A stretch of 64,000 bases of DNA from Achromobacter xylosoxidans (GTDB lineage: Bacteria; Pseudomonadota; Gammaproteobacteria; Burkholderiales; Burkholderiaceae_B). The DNA lies in NCBI RefSeq assembly GCF_014490035.1, contig NZ_CP061008.1, positions 4,278,001-4,342,000 of the forward strand, read 5' to 3'. Of this stretch, positions 42,607 through 50,318 are shown in pieces; position 1 is the first letter of the stretch, and every line of letters begins with the position of its first letter. A program made the position numbers and the translations under genes. The notes beneath the pieces are model-generated. The model was not told the DNA's origin. It did not search any database and saw only the letters and a program-made list of their open reading frames with translations.

Positions 42607-42630
42607 GGCTCTCTCCCTATAAAGAGAGCC
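42607..42630 (-). promoter_or_regulatory. RBS-sequestering hairpin before the proline dehydrogenase gene
   Basis: On the minus strand GGCTCTCT pairs exactly with AGAGAGCC across an 8-nt loop that holds the AGGG-rich segment, and the right arm ends one base before the ATG at 42605. In the messenger this would place the ribosome site in the loop and stem. It may tune translation, for example by temperature or a bound protein. Confidence 0.4.
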
Positions 42631-42678
42631 ACTGTGCCGGTGCGGCGCGCGCCCGTCTTGAACGCCAGTGAAAACTTC

Positions 42679-43581
42679 CTAATCCAGCGCCAGCCCGCGG
42701 GCGCGGCCGAACAGCGGGCGCTGCACCGTCTGCGCCAGCAGCACGCCGGCCAGCGTCACCGCGCCGCCCAGCAGATGGTACAGGTGCAGCTGCTCGCGCA
42801 GCATGACGAAAGCGGCCAGCGCGGTGAACAGCGGCAACAGGTTGATGAAGATGCTGCAGCGATTGGGCCCCAGCCGCTGCACGCCTTCGATCCACAGGAA
42901 GGACAGCAGCACCGACGAGAAGATGCCCGCGTACAGGATCAGCGGCACCGTGTTCATGTCCAGCGCAGCCTGCGCCGCCGGCACGCGCAGATACAGCGGC
43001 AGCATGTAGAGCAGCGCGAAGATCGATTGCACGAAGGTGGACTGCCAGGCCGGCAGCGGCACCTTCCAGTGGCGCAGCAGCACGCCGTACAGCGCATAGG
43101 ACAAGGCGGCCAGCAGCATCAGGCCGTCACCGACGTGGATGCCGTGCTGGAACACGCTCAGCATGTCGCCCTGGCCCACCAGGTACAGCAGGCCGAGGAA
43201 CGACAGCGCGCCGCCGGCAGCCATGCCCAGGGTCAGCGGATCGCGCAGGATCACCACGCTGAGCAGCATGCTCAGCAAGGGAATCAGCGCGGTCAGGATG
43301 GCCATGTTGGTGGCGGTGGTGGTTTCGGCTGCGCGATAGGACAGCGCCTGGAACACTGCCGACGACAGGGCGCCGTACAGCGCCAGCTTGGGCCAATGGC
43401 GCAGGATGGTCTTGCGGTTGCGCCAGGCCGGGCCGGCCGTGAACAGGCCCATCAGGAACAGGGCCAGCACCAGCCGGTAGAAGGTGATGGCGGTGGGTGA
43501 GATGGCGCTGGCGGCCATCTTGGAGACGATGACGTTGCCCGCCCAGAACAGGATGGCGAACAACGGAAACAAGTAGGACAT
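42679..43581 (-). CDS. DMT superfamily transporter (EamA family)
   Basis: A 300-residue inner-membrane protein with about 10 helices and two EamA repeats (MSYLFPLFAILFWAGNVIVSKMAA... and LSYALYGVLLRHWK...). It is the third DMT transporter in the window. A long hairpin at 43612-43658 separates it from the dadA gene upstream, so it likely has its own promoter. Substrate unknown. Confidence 0.88.
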   Translation of the reverse strand: MSYLFPLFAILFWAGNVIVSKMAASAISPTAITFYRLVLALFLMGLFTAGPAWRNRKTILRHWPKLALYGALSSAVFQALSYRAAETTTATNMAILTALIPLLSMLLSVVILRDPLTLGMAAGGALSFLGLLYLVGQGDMLSVFQHGIHVGDGLMLLAALSYALYGVLLRHWKVPLPAWQSTFVQSIFALLYMLPLYLRVPAAQAALDMNTVPLILYAGIFSSVLLSFLWIEGVQRLGPNRCSIFINLLPLFTALAAFVMLREQLHLYHLLGGAVTLAGVLLAQTVQRPLFGRARGLALD

Positions 43582-43611
43582 GGTGGTTGCGCTCGGAGGA
43601 TGAGAGATGGC

Positions 43612-43658
43612 CTCCTGCCGCCTGCGGCGCCCCTTTGGGGCGACGCAGGCGGCAGGAG
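43612..43658 (-). terminator. Long nested hairpin downstream of dadA
   Basis: A perfect 15-bp outer stem (CTCCTGCCGCCTGCG and its complement) encloses CGCCCC-TTT-GGGGCG with one mismatched pair between them. It lies 80 bp downstream of the dadA stop and 30 bp upstream of the DMT gene. The strength suggests a terminator or a processing barrier for dadA, though a clear T-run is missing. Confidence 0.5.
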
Positions 43659-43738
43659 TATCGCTATCCTATTGAGCGCGATCCAGTCCGTCTGCCGATG
43701 AAAAGGCAGCCACTATCGCAAAATGGACATCGCCCGTA

Positions 43739-44989
43739 TCAGGGGCGGAACGGCGCCGGATCCAGCGGCAGCTCCAGCCCGCCCATCTGGGCCGTCAACA
43801 GCGCGGCGCTGCCGCAGGCCAGGGTAAAGCCCAGCGCGCCCTGCCCGATGTTCAGCCACAGGTTGTCGGCGGCATGGCTGCGCCCGATCAGAGGCTTGCT
43901 GGTGGGGGTGGCCGGACGCAGCCCCGCCCAAGGTACTGCCTGGCGCAGGTCCAGCGCCGGAAACGCCTCGTGCACCTGGCGCTTGAGCAACCCGATGCGC
44001 GCCGTGTCGATGCCGGCATCGGCGCTGCCGATGTCGACCATGGCCGCGATCCGCAGCACGCCGCCGACGCGGGCGTAGACGATGCGCCTTTCGTAGTCCG
44101 TGACGCTGATGCGCGGCGCCACCGAGTCGTCGTCCTCGGCCAGCGGCACGCTCAGGCTGTAGCCCTTCAGGGGATACAGCGGCACGTCATGGCCCAGCGG
44201 TTTGAGCAGCGTGCGCGTGCCGATGCCGGTGGCCAGCACGATGGCGTCGGCGCCGATGTCGCCGTCGCGCGTGTTCACCGCCACGATGCGGCGCCCTTCG
44301 CGCTGCAGGCCGGACACCGGATTGGACATGGCGCATTGCACGTTGGCCATGGTCTGCAGGCGGTCGAACAGCGCCTCGGTGAACTGGCGGCAGTCGCCCG
44401 CCTCTTCGCTGGGGGTGTAGATGGCCCCGGCCAGGCTTGCGCCCATGCCGGCCAGCGCGGGTTCCAGCGCCAGCGTCTGGGCGGCGTCCAGCACCTGCTG
44501 TTCGGCGCCGTGGTCGGCCTGGTACGCCACCAGTTCGCGCGCCTTGTCCAGCAGGGCCGGACTGCGGTAGGCGATGAGCTTGCCGTTCTTCAGATGGCCG
44601 AAATCCAGGTCTTCCTGCTCCAGCAGCGAATGCATGACGTCCCGGCTCAGATAGGACAGGCCAGCCAGCTGGACCGTGGAAGCCTTGGCCACCGAGGCCC
44701 GGCACGCCAGCGCGAATTGCAGGCACCAGCGCCATTGATGGGGATCCAGCCTGGGCCGGAAACGCAGCGGGGAATCCTCGCGCAGCAGCCAGCCCGGCAC
44801 GCTGGGCAGCACGCCGGGACCGGCCAAAGGCGCCACGTAGCTATAACTGAGCTGGCCGCCATTGGCGTAGCTGGACACCTCGGCCGGACGCGCCTGGCTG
44901 TCCACCAGCACCACGTCATGGCCCTGGCGCGCCAGGAAATAGGCCGACGTGACGCCCACGACGCCAGCGCCGATTACGCAAACCCGCAT
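43739..44989 (-). CDS. dadA: D-amino acid dehydrogenase small subunit
   Basis: A 416-residue DAO-family flavoprotein. The FAD loop VIGAGVVGVTSAYFLARQG (residues 5-23) and the C-terminal GQGALGFTLACGSAAL are typical of DadA, which oxidises D-amino acids to keto acids in the inner membrane. The ATG at 44989 is used; an in-frame upstream ATG at 45076 lacks homology. It lies 108 bp downstream of nsrR on the same strand but is not an obvious partner of it; no alanine racemase gene is adjacent. Confidence 0.9.
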   Translation of the reverse strand: MRVCVIGAGVVGVTSAYFLARQGHDVVLVDSQARPAEVSSYANGGQLSYSYVAPLAGPGVLPSVPGWLLREDSPLRFRPRLDPHQWRWCLQFALACRASVAKASTVQLAGLSYLSRDVMHSLLEQEDLDFGHLKNGKLIAYRSPALLDKARELVAYQADHGAEQQVLDAAQTLALEPALAGMGASLAGAIYTPSEEAGDCRQFTEALFDRLQTMANVQCAMSNPVSGLQREGRRIVAVNTRDGDIGADAIVLATGIGTRTLLKPLGHDVPLYPLKGYSLSVPLAEDDDSVAPRISVTDYERRIVYARVGGVLRIAAMVDIGSADAGIDTARIGLLKRQVHEAFPALDLRQAVPWAGLRPATPTSKPLIGRSHAADNLWLNIGQGALGFTLACGSAALLTAQMGGLELPLDPAPFRP

Positions 44990-45097
44990 ACTCTTAGATC
45001 CAGAAAGACAGGGACACCGCGCTATTCTGGGACGCGCCCCGCCCGTCCGGCAAATGCCAAACTCCGCAGGGTCCATAACAAAACATCATGCCCCGCC

Positions 45098-45535
45098 TCA
45101 GGCGACGCGGTGCAGCTTGATGATGGCGGCGGCCGTGGGGTCGCGCACCAGATCGGCCAGGGTGTAGCCGTTGAGCGCCTCGTAGAAGGCCTGCAAGGTT
45201 TGCGCCAACACGCCGGACAAGCGGCACGCACCGTCCAGCGCACAGGGAGGCTCGCGGCAGTCGATCAGCGGCCCCTGCTGCTCCAGCTGCCGGATCAGGT
45301 CGCCCAGCCGGTAGCGGTCGGCGGCCTGCGACAGCCGCAGGCCGCCGCCCTTGCCGCGCGAGGTGCTGACCCAACCCTGCTGCGCCATGAAGTGCACCAC
45401 CTTCACCAGATGATTGCGCGACACGCTGAAGCGGTCGGCGATCTCCGGAATGGTGACGGCGGCGGACCGGTCGCGGCATTGCGTCAGGTACATCAGGACG
45501 CGCAGGCCGAAATCGGTGAATCGGGTCAGTTGCAT
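45098..45535 (-). CDS. nsrR: Nitric oxide-sensing repressor NsrR (Rrf2 family)
   Basis: A 145-residue Rrf2-type regulator. The iron-sulfur ligands Cys93, Cys98 and Cys104 (CREPPCALDGAC) and Asp8 (RFTDFG), a known NsrR ligand, are present, as is the winged helix IPEIADRFSVSRNHLVKVVHFMAQQGWV. NO damages the cluster and relieves repression. It lies next to hmp, whose promoter has a near-perfect NsrR site, so the assignment is strong. IscR would have a different Cys spacing and neighbours. Confidence 0.94.
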   Translation of the reverse strand: MQLTRFTDFGLRVLMYLTQCRDRSAAVTIPEIADRFSVSRNHLVKVVHFMAQQGWVSTSRGKGGGLRLSQAADRYRLGDLIRQLEQQGPLIDCREPPCALDGACRLSGVLAQTLQAFYEALNGYTLADLVRDPTAAAIIKLHRVA

Positions 45536-45596
45536 GGCAGGGACGAAAGGAATGGGCGCTGGCGGCCCGGAAACTCAGGCCGCCAGGATACACCGC

Positions 45597-46814
45597 TCAG
45601 GCGGGCGCGCCGCCGCTGCCAAAGGCTTCGGCATGGATGCGGTCCGCGGACACGCCCAGGCCGGTCAAGGCCTCGCGCTGCGCGCGCATGAAGCCGGCCG
45701 GGCCACACAGGTAGTAGTCCGCGCCAGGCACGATGACTTCGTCGCGAATGGCGTTCAGGTCGACCCTGCCGGCGTAATCGTAGTCGCGGCCCGGCTGGTC
45801 GCCGTGGCCGACCTCCTCGTAGAACACGGCCTTGCGCACGTTGGCGCGTTCGGCGGCGATGCTGTTGACGTGATCGCGCATGGCGTGGACCGAGTTGTTG
45901 CGGCAGCCGTGCACGAAACGGATCTGGCGCTCGTCGTTCAACCCCACCAGATGGTTCAGGATGGAGACCATGGGCGTCAGGCCCACGCCGCCGCTCAGCA
46001 GCACCACCGGCGCGCTGCCTTCGTCGCGCAGATGGAAATCGCCCTGGGGCGGCGCCACGTCCAGCACCCCGCCCTCTTCCAGGCGGTCATGCAGGGCGTT
46101 GGAAACCCGGCCGGCCGGCGTATCGGCGCCAGCCGCTTCGCGCTTGACCGAGATGCGCAGGCGGTCCTGGCCCGGCGCGTCGGACAGGCTGTACTGGCGC
46201 GGCTGCATCAGGCCCAGTTCGGGCACGAACACGCGCACCGACACGTACTGGCCGGGGCGGTAGGCGGGCACTTCGCCGCCATCGGCCGGCGCCAGGTAGA
46301 AGGACGTGATCTCGGCGCTTTCGCGCTGCTTGCCGACCACGCGGAACGCACGCCAGCCGGTCCAGCCGCCCGGCTTGGCGGCCGACTCCGCGTACAGGCG
46401 CGCCTCTTCGGCGATCAGCAGGTCGGCCAGTTGGCCGTAGGCCGCGGCCCAGGCAGCCACCAGTTCTTCCGTCGCCGCCTCGCCCAGCACTTCGCTGATG
46501 GAGGCCAGCAGATGCTTGCCCACGATCTGGTAGTGCTCGGGCCGGATGCCCAGGCTGACATGCTTGTGCACGATGCGCGTCACCACGGGCATCAGCACCG
46601 AGGGATCGTCGATGTGCTCGGCATAGGCCGCGACCGCGCCGGCCAGCGCCTGCTGCTGCTCGCCGCCGGCTTGGTGACCTTGATTGAAGACATGCTTGAG
46701 CTCGGGGTTGTGCTTGAACATGCGGGCATAGAAATGCTTGGTCAGCGCAACGCCGTGCGTCTTGAGAACGGGCGCCGTGCCCTTGACCAGGGCGCGGATT
46801 TGGGGACTCAACAT
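45597..46814 (-). CDS. hmp: Flavohaemoprotein, NO dioxygenase
   Basis: A 405-residue flavohaemoglobin: globin domain (residues 1-140, proximal His85 in IVHKHVSLGI), FAD-binding barrel (RQYSLSDAPG) and NAD-binding domain (LLSGGVGLTPMVSIL). It oxidises NO to nitrate with O2 and NAD(P)H in the cytoplasm. The ATG at 46814 has AAGGAG 7 nt upstream. The NsrR site at 46851-46873 covers its promoter, and nsrR is the next gene, so the pair form an NO-responsive unit alongside the respiratory nirK/norB genes 20 kb away. Confidence 0.95.
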   Translation of the reverse strand: MLSPQIRALVKGTAPVLKTHGVALTKHFYARMFKHNPELKHVFNQGHQAGGEQQQALAGAVAAYAEHIDDPSVLMPVVTRIVHKHVSLGIRPEHYQIVGKHLLASISEVLGEAATEELVAAWAAAYGQLADLLIAEEARLYAESAAKPGGWTGWRAFRVVGKQRESAEITSFYLAPADGGEVPAYRPGQYVSVRVFVPELGLMQPRQYSLSDAPGQDRLRISVKREAAGADTPAGRVSNALHDRLEEGGVLDVAPPQGDFHLRDEGSAPVVLLSGGVGLTPMVSILNHLVGLNDERQIRFVHGCRNNSVHAMRDHVNSIAAERANVRKAVFYEEVGHGDQPGRDYDYAGRVDLNAIRDEVIVPGADYYLCGPAGFMRAQREALTGLGVSADRIHAEAFGSGGAPA

Positions 46815-46850
46815 CAACTGCTCCTTGTGGCGCGATCGGAATCGCCATTA

Positions 46851-46873
46851 AACATGCATTTATAATACATCTT
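46851..46873 (-). promoter_or_regulatory. hmp: NsrR operator in front of hmp
   Basis: The 23-bp site reads AACATGCATTT-A-TAATACATCTT, matching the NsrR consensus AANATGCATTT-N-AAATGNATNTT with two differences in the right half. It lies 37-59 bp upstream of the hmp ATG and overlaps a TATTAT/TATAAT-like -10 element on the minus strand, so binding of NsrR would block transcription. Confidence 0.8.
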
Positions 46874-46902
46874 TAAATGCCCGCTGAAAAACACCAGGCG
46901 AT

Positions 46903-47574
46903 TCAATCCGGTCCGGAAGTCCACCCGCCCAGGATGGCAAGCGGCGGTAACACGCAATCGGCCCCGGCGCGCCATTGGGGTCGCGCTGCGTCGTCAGCCG
47001 GTCCGCGCCACGCCACGGACGCGATCCAGTCCTCGCCCAGGCGCCACGAACAGGCGCGCCACCGCCCCGGCGGCGCACGCAGGCGCCACCCCGCCTTTCC
47101 GTCGAACGCCAGGCCCACTGCGGCCATGTCCGCGGGGAAATCCAGTCCGGCCGCCTTGATGAAGGCTTCCTTCAGCGTCCACAAGAGATAAAAGCGTTCC
47201 AATTGGGCTGCGCCTTCCAGACCGGCCAGCGCGGCTTGCTCGGCCGGCGCGCATACCCACTCGGCCAGGCGCAGGACCTCGCGCGGCCGCACCCGCTCCA
47301 GATCGGCGCCCAGTTGCCACCCCAGCGGGGCGGACGCGCAGACCGCGTGACCGCCGCTATGGCTGAGCGACAGGGTTGCAAGCGGCATGGCCTGCCTGGC
47401 GTCCTGCAGCAGCGCCCTGCTGACCCGCCAATCGACCTGGGCCTTCGAACTGCGCACCGCCGGCGCACGCGCGGCGTCCGCGGCCGACAGGTCCTGGCTG
47501 CGGTAGCCAGCAGCGGCGCCTTTGTCTGCCCACCAGATTAAAAGTTCCTGAACGCTCACGGGAGAAAGTAACAA
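46903..47574 (-). CDS. 4'-phosphopantetheinyl transferase superfamily protein
   Basis: A 223-residue Sfp/AcpT-type enzyme, recognisable by GADLERVRPREV (first acidic motif) and FYLLWTLKEAFIKAAG (W-x-x-KE-A motif). It would attach the phosphopantetheine arm to the acyl carrier proteins of the aryl polyene operon, read divergently from 47672. The start is uncertain: TTG at 47574 and GTG at 47559 are both possible and neither has a good ribosome site. Aryl polyene clusters commonly carry such a gene. Confidence 0.85.
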   Translation of the reverse strand: MLLSPVSVQELLIWWADKGAAAGYRSQDLSAADAARAPAVRSSKAQVDWRVSRALLQDARQAMPLATLSLSHSGGHAVCASAPLGWQLGADLERVRPREVLRLAEWVCAPAEQAALAGLEGAAQLERFYLLWTLKEAFIKAAGLDFPADMAAVGLAFDGKAGWRLRAPPGRWRACSWRLGEDWIASVAWRGPADDAARPQWRAGADCVLPPLAILGGWTSGPD

Positions 47575-47671
47575 ATAGCAAGCTTAAGTGTAAGAAATGC
47601 AGGAAATATTGTGTATTATGTAACGTTTTAAATCAAAATGGCCTGACATCGCCATAGTAGAATCGCGCGCT
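47575..47671. promoter_or_regulatory. AT-rich divergent promoter of the aryl polyene locus
   Basis: The 97-bp gap between the phosphopantetheinyl transferase and the first aryl polyene gene is far richer in A and T than the surrounding genes (for example 47580-47640 contains many A/T runs such as ATATTGTGTATTATG). It must hold both promoters. The low GC is typical of sites bound by H-NS-like silencers. A TAGAAT near 47658 could be a -10 for the operon; no clear -35 is seen. Confidence 0.45.
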
Positions 47672-48397
47672 ATGTTGACGTTTTCGATCGCGCAATGGCA
47701 GGGTTGGGCGCAAGGAATCGATGGCCCCAGCGACTGGTTGAAATGGGCCGAACATCCGTTCTGCCCGATCGGAAATCAGAATCCGCCCCGCCTGGACTTC
47801 CTGCCTCCCTTGCAACGCCGCCGCCTGAGCCCGCTGGCTCGCGGGGTGTTCGAGTGCGCGTGGCCGTTGGCCGAGGGACGCCCGCCCATGCCGCTGGTAT
47901 TTGCCTCCCGCCATGGCGAAACCACCCGCAACTTCGGCCTGCTGCAAGCACTGGCGGCGGACGAACCCTTGTCGCCCACGGCCTTCGGCCTGTCGGTCCA
48001 CAACGCCATCGCCGCGCAGTGGTCGATCATACGCCGCGAAACCACCGAATCCGTGGCCTTGTCGGTGGAAGACGACGGCCTGGAGCATGCCTGCATCGAA
48101 GCGTCGATGCTGTTCGACGCCGGCCACCAGGACGTGCTCGTGGTGCTGGCCGAGGAACGGCCGCCCGCGCCTTACGCCCCCTGGATGGATGACGCGCCCT
48201 ACGCTTATGCGGTCGCCCTGCATCTGCAGCCCGGCGCCGACTGGACCTTGGCCCTGGCTCCGCAGGCGCCCGATGCCGCCCGCGGCGCGCAGGCCTGGCC
48301 CAATCCCCTGAACCTGCTGCGCCACCTCCTGCTGCGCACGCCCGGCTGGCGCCACGCCAACCGCTCCCGACTATGGAACTGGACACGCACGGCATGA
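47672..48397 (+). CDS. Beta-ketoacyl synthase chain-length-factor-like protein (aryl polyene)
   Basis: A 241-residue ketosynthase-fold protein lacking the active-site cysteine (the equivalent segment reads FGLSVHNAIAAQW). In characterised aryl polyene systems such a protein pairs with a complete ketosynthase and sets chain length. It is the first gene of the operon; its stop overlaps the next start (ATGA). Sequence MLTFSIAQWQGWAQGI is typical of the family opening. Confidence 0.85.
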   Translation: MLTFSIAQWQGWAQGIDGPSDWLKWAEHPFCPIGNQNPPRLDFLPPLQRRRLSPLARGVFECAWPLAEGRPPMPLVFASRHGETTRNFGLLQALAADEPLSPTAFGLSVHNAIAAQWSIIRRETTESVALSVEDDGLEHACIEASMLFDAGHQDVLVVLAEERPPAPYAPWMDDAPYAYAVALHLQPGADWTLALAPQAPDAARGAQAWPNPLNLLRHLLLRTPGWRHANRSRLWNWTRTA

Positions 48398-49233
48398 CGA
48401 GCGCCACACCACCGCGGCAGGACTTCTGGCTCTGGCGTCTGTTCGCCACCGGCATGGCCTTCACCCTCTTCGGGCTGGGCGGCGTGCTGCTGCGCGTGCT
48501 GGTGTTCCCGCCCCAGCGCTTGCTGCCCGGCGACAAGGCGGACCGCCAGCGCCGCGCGCGCGGCGCGCTGAACGGCACCTTCCGCCTGTTCATCCGTTTC
48601 ATGGTCCGAACCGGCATCCTGACCGTGGAATTCAAGGGCGCCGAACGTCTCGGCAAGCCCGGACAGATGATCCTGGCCAACCACCCTTCGCTGTTGGACG
48701 TGGTGTTCCTGGTGGGCCACGTCAAGAACGCCAACTGCATCGTCAAGCACGGCCTGGCCACCAACCCGTTCACCCGCGGCCCGGTGGCCAATGCCGGCTA
48801 CATCACCAACGACGAAAGCTTCGACATGTTCGACCGCGCCGCCGACGTGCTGCGCGCGGGCGAGACCCTGATCGTCTTTCCGGAAGGCACGCGCACGCCG
48901 CGCGACGCCATGCCGCGCTTTCATCGCGGCGCCTGCGCCATCGCGCTGCGCGGCGCGCGCGTGGTCACGCCCGTGGTCATCAGCATGAATCCCCGCAGCC
49001 TGACCAAGGGCGAGCCCTGGTACCGGATTCCGCCCTGCCGCATGCGCTACGTGATCCGCGTGGGCGAGGACATCGATCCCGCCGCCTGGAGCGGCGCGCA
49101 CCCGCTGCCCATCGCCGGACGCAAGATGAACGATTACCTGCACGCCTATTTCGAAGCCGAGCTGGCGCCCGCCGCGCCCGCCGGCGCCATCATGAATGAA
49201 CAACCGCCCCAGGCGGTGGAAGTGGAGTCCTGA
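48394..49233 (+). CDS. 1-acyl-glycerol-3-phosphate acyltransferase-like protein (aryl polyene)
   Basis: A 279-residue acyltransferase with a membrane-anchoring N-terminus, the catalytic NHPSLLD (H-x4-D) and the FPEGTRTPRD substrate motif of the PlsC family. It probably helps attach the aryl polyene to a lipid carrier. I use the ATG at 48394 that overlaps the previous stop; an in-frame ATG at 48373 is possible. Cytoplasmic face of the inner membrane. Confidence 0.87.
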   Translation: MTSATPPRQDFWLWRLFATGMAFTLFGLGGVLLRVLVFPPQRLLPGDKADRQRRARGALNGTFRLFIRFMVRTGILTVEFKGAERLGKPGQMILANHPSLLDVVFLVGHVKNANCIVKHGLATNPFTRGPVANAGYITNDESFDMFDRAADVLRAGETLIVFPEGTRTPRDAMPRFHRGACAIALRGARVVTPVVISMNPRSLTKGEPWYRIPPCRMRYVIRVGEDIDPAAWSGAHPLPIAGRKMNDYLHAYFEAELAPAAPAGAIMNEQPPQAVEVES

Positions 49234-49237
49234 CCGG

Positions 49238-49498
49238 ATGAACCAACTGGAATTTGAACTCAAGACCCTCGTCATCGAATCGCTGGGCCTGGAGGACATC
49301 GCGCCCGACGATATCGACAGCGATGCCCACCTCTTCGGCGACGGACTGGGACTGGACTCGGTCGACGCCCTGGAGCTGGGCCTCGCGCTGCAAAAGCGCT
49401 ACGGCATCACCATCGATCCCGAGACGCGCAACATGCGCGAGCATTTCGCCAGCATCGCCAAGCTGGCCGAGTTTGTCGGCGCCCAACGCCGCGCCTAA
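49238..49498 (+). CDS. Acyl carrier protein 1 (aryl polyene)
   Basis: An 86-residue acidic helical protein. The phosphopantetheine attachment serine is Ser41 in GDGLGLDSVDALELG. It carries the growing polyene chain as a thioester. It overlaps the second carrier protein reading frame region, and both belong to the same operon; having two carriers is usual for aryl polyene loci. Confidence 0.9.
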   Translation: MNQLEFELKTLVIESLGLEDIAPDDIDSDAHLFGDGLGLDSVDALELGLALQKRYGITIDPETRNMREHFASIAKLAEFVGAQRRA

Positions 49499-49515
49499 TG
49501 GATATGGAGTCCAGG

Positions 49516-49770
49516 ATGCATACCCGCGACGAAATCTTCAATACGCTGCGCGGCGCGCTGGTCGAACTGTTCGAGATCGAACCTGAACGCATCACGCCCG
49601 AAGCGAACCTGTACACGGATCTGGAGATCGACAGCATCGACGCCATCGACCTCATCGACCACGTGCGCCGCCAGACCGGCCGCAAGCTCGACGCCAACGA
49701 CTTCCGCACCGTGCGCACGGTCGAGGACGTGGTGCAGGCCATGTGCCAGAAACAGGACCCCGCCGCATGA
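49516..49770 (+). CDS. Acyl carrier protein 2 (aryl polyene)
   Basis: An 84-residue carrier protein with the attachment site Ser40 in DLEIDSIDAIDLIDH. I use the ATG at 49516 (MHTRDEIFNTLRGAL), preceded by GGAG at 6 nt; an in-frame ATG at 49498 would add six residues and overlap the previous stop. It differs clearly from carrier 1, so the two may act at different stages, such as starter loading and elongation. Confidence 0.9.
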   Translation: MHTRDEIFNTLRGALVELFEIEPERITPEANLYTDLEIDSIDAIDLIDHVRRQTGRKLDANDFRTVRTVEDVVQAMCQKQDPAA

Positions 49771-50315
49771 GACGCGGCGTGGCGGCAGCCCTGGCCGTGG
49801 CCGGCATCGCCTATCCCTTCGCCGTCCACGCGGCGCTGGGACGGGTGAGCCCCGCCTGGCTGGCGCTGCCGCTGGCCCTGCTGTGGCTGGCGCGCGGCCT
49901 GACCGCGGATGGCGCCCGGCCGGGCGCGCGCCTGCTGCCCGCCGTGGCGGTGGCGTTCTGCCTGATCCTGGCCATCTCGAATTCGCAAGACTGGCTGCGC
50001 TGGTATCCGGTGCTGGTCAACGGCATGATGTTGGCGATCTTCGGCGCCAGCCTGCGGCGCGGCCGCCCCGTGATCGAACAACTGGCCCGCCTGCGCCATC
50101 CCGACCTGCCGCCTGAAGGCGTGCGCTACACCCGCAATGTCACCCGCGTGTGGTGCGCCTTCTTCGCCCTGAACGGCAGCGTGGCCGCGGCGCTGGCGGC
50201 CTGGGGCCCCTGGAGCTGGTGGACCGCCTACAACGGCGCCGTGAGCTATGCCCTGATGGGCCTGCTATTGGCGGGCGAATGGCTGCTGCGCCCCGCCGCT
50301 GCCAAGGCGGCGTAA
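49767..50315 (+). CDS. Membrane protein of aryl polyene loci (COG4648-like)
   Basis: A 182-residue protein with four to five hydrophobic segments (GVAAALAVAGIAYPFAVHAAL, AWLALPLALLWLARGL, LLPAVAVAFCLILAI and AYNGAVSYALMGLLLAGEWLL). It resembles the membrane protein regularly found between the carrier and ligase genes of aryl polyene clusters; its role is unknown. It starts inside the stop of carrier protein 2 (ATGA). Confidence 0.8.
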   Translation: MRRGVAAALAVAGIAYPFAVHAALGRVSPAWLALPLALLWLARGLTADGARPGARLLPAVAVAFCLILAISNSQDWLRWYPVLVNGMMLAIFGASLRRGRPVIEQLARLRHPDLPPEGVRYTRNVTRVWCAFFALNGSVAAALAAWGPWSWWTAYNGAVSYALMGLLLAGEWLLRPAAAKAA

Positions 50316-50318
50316 AGC

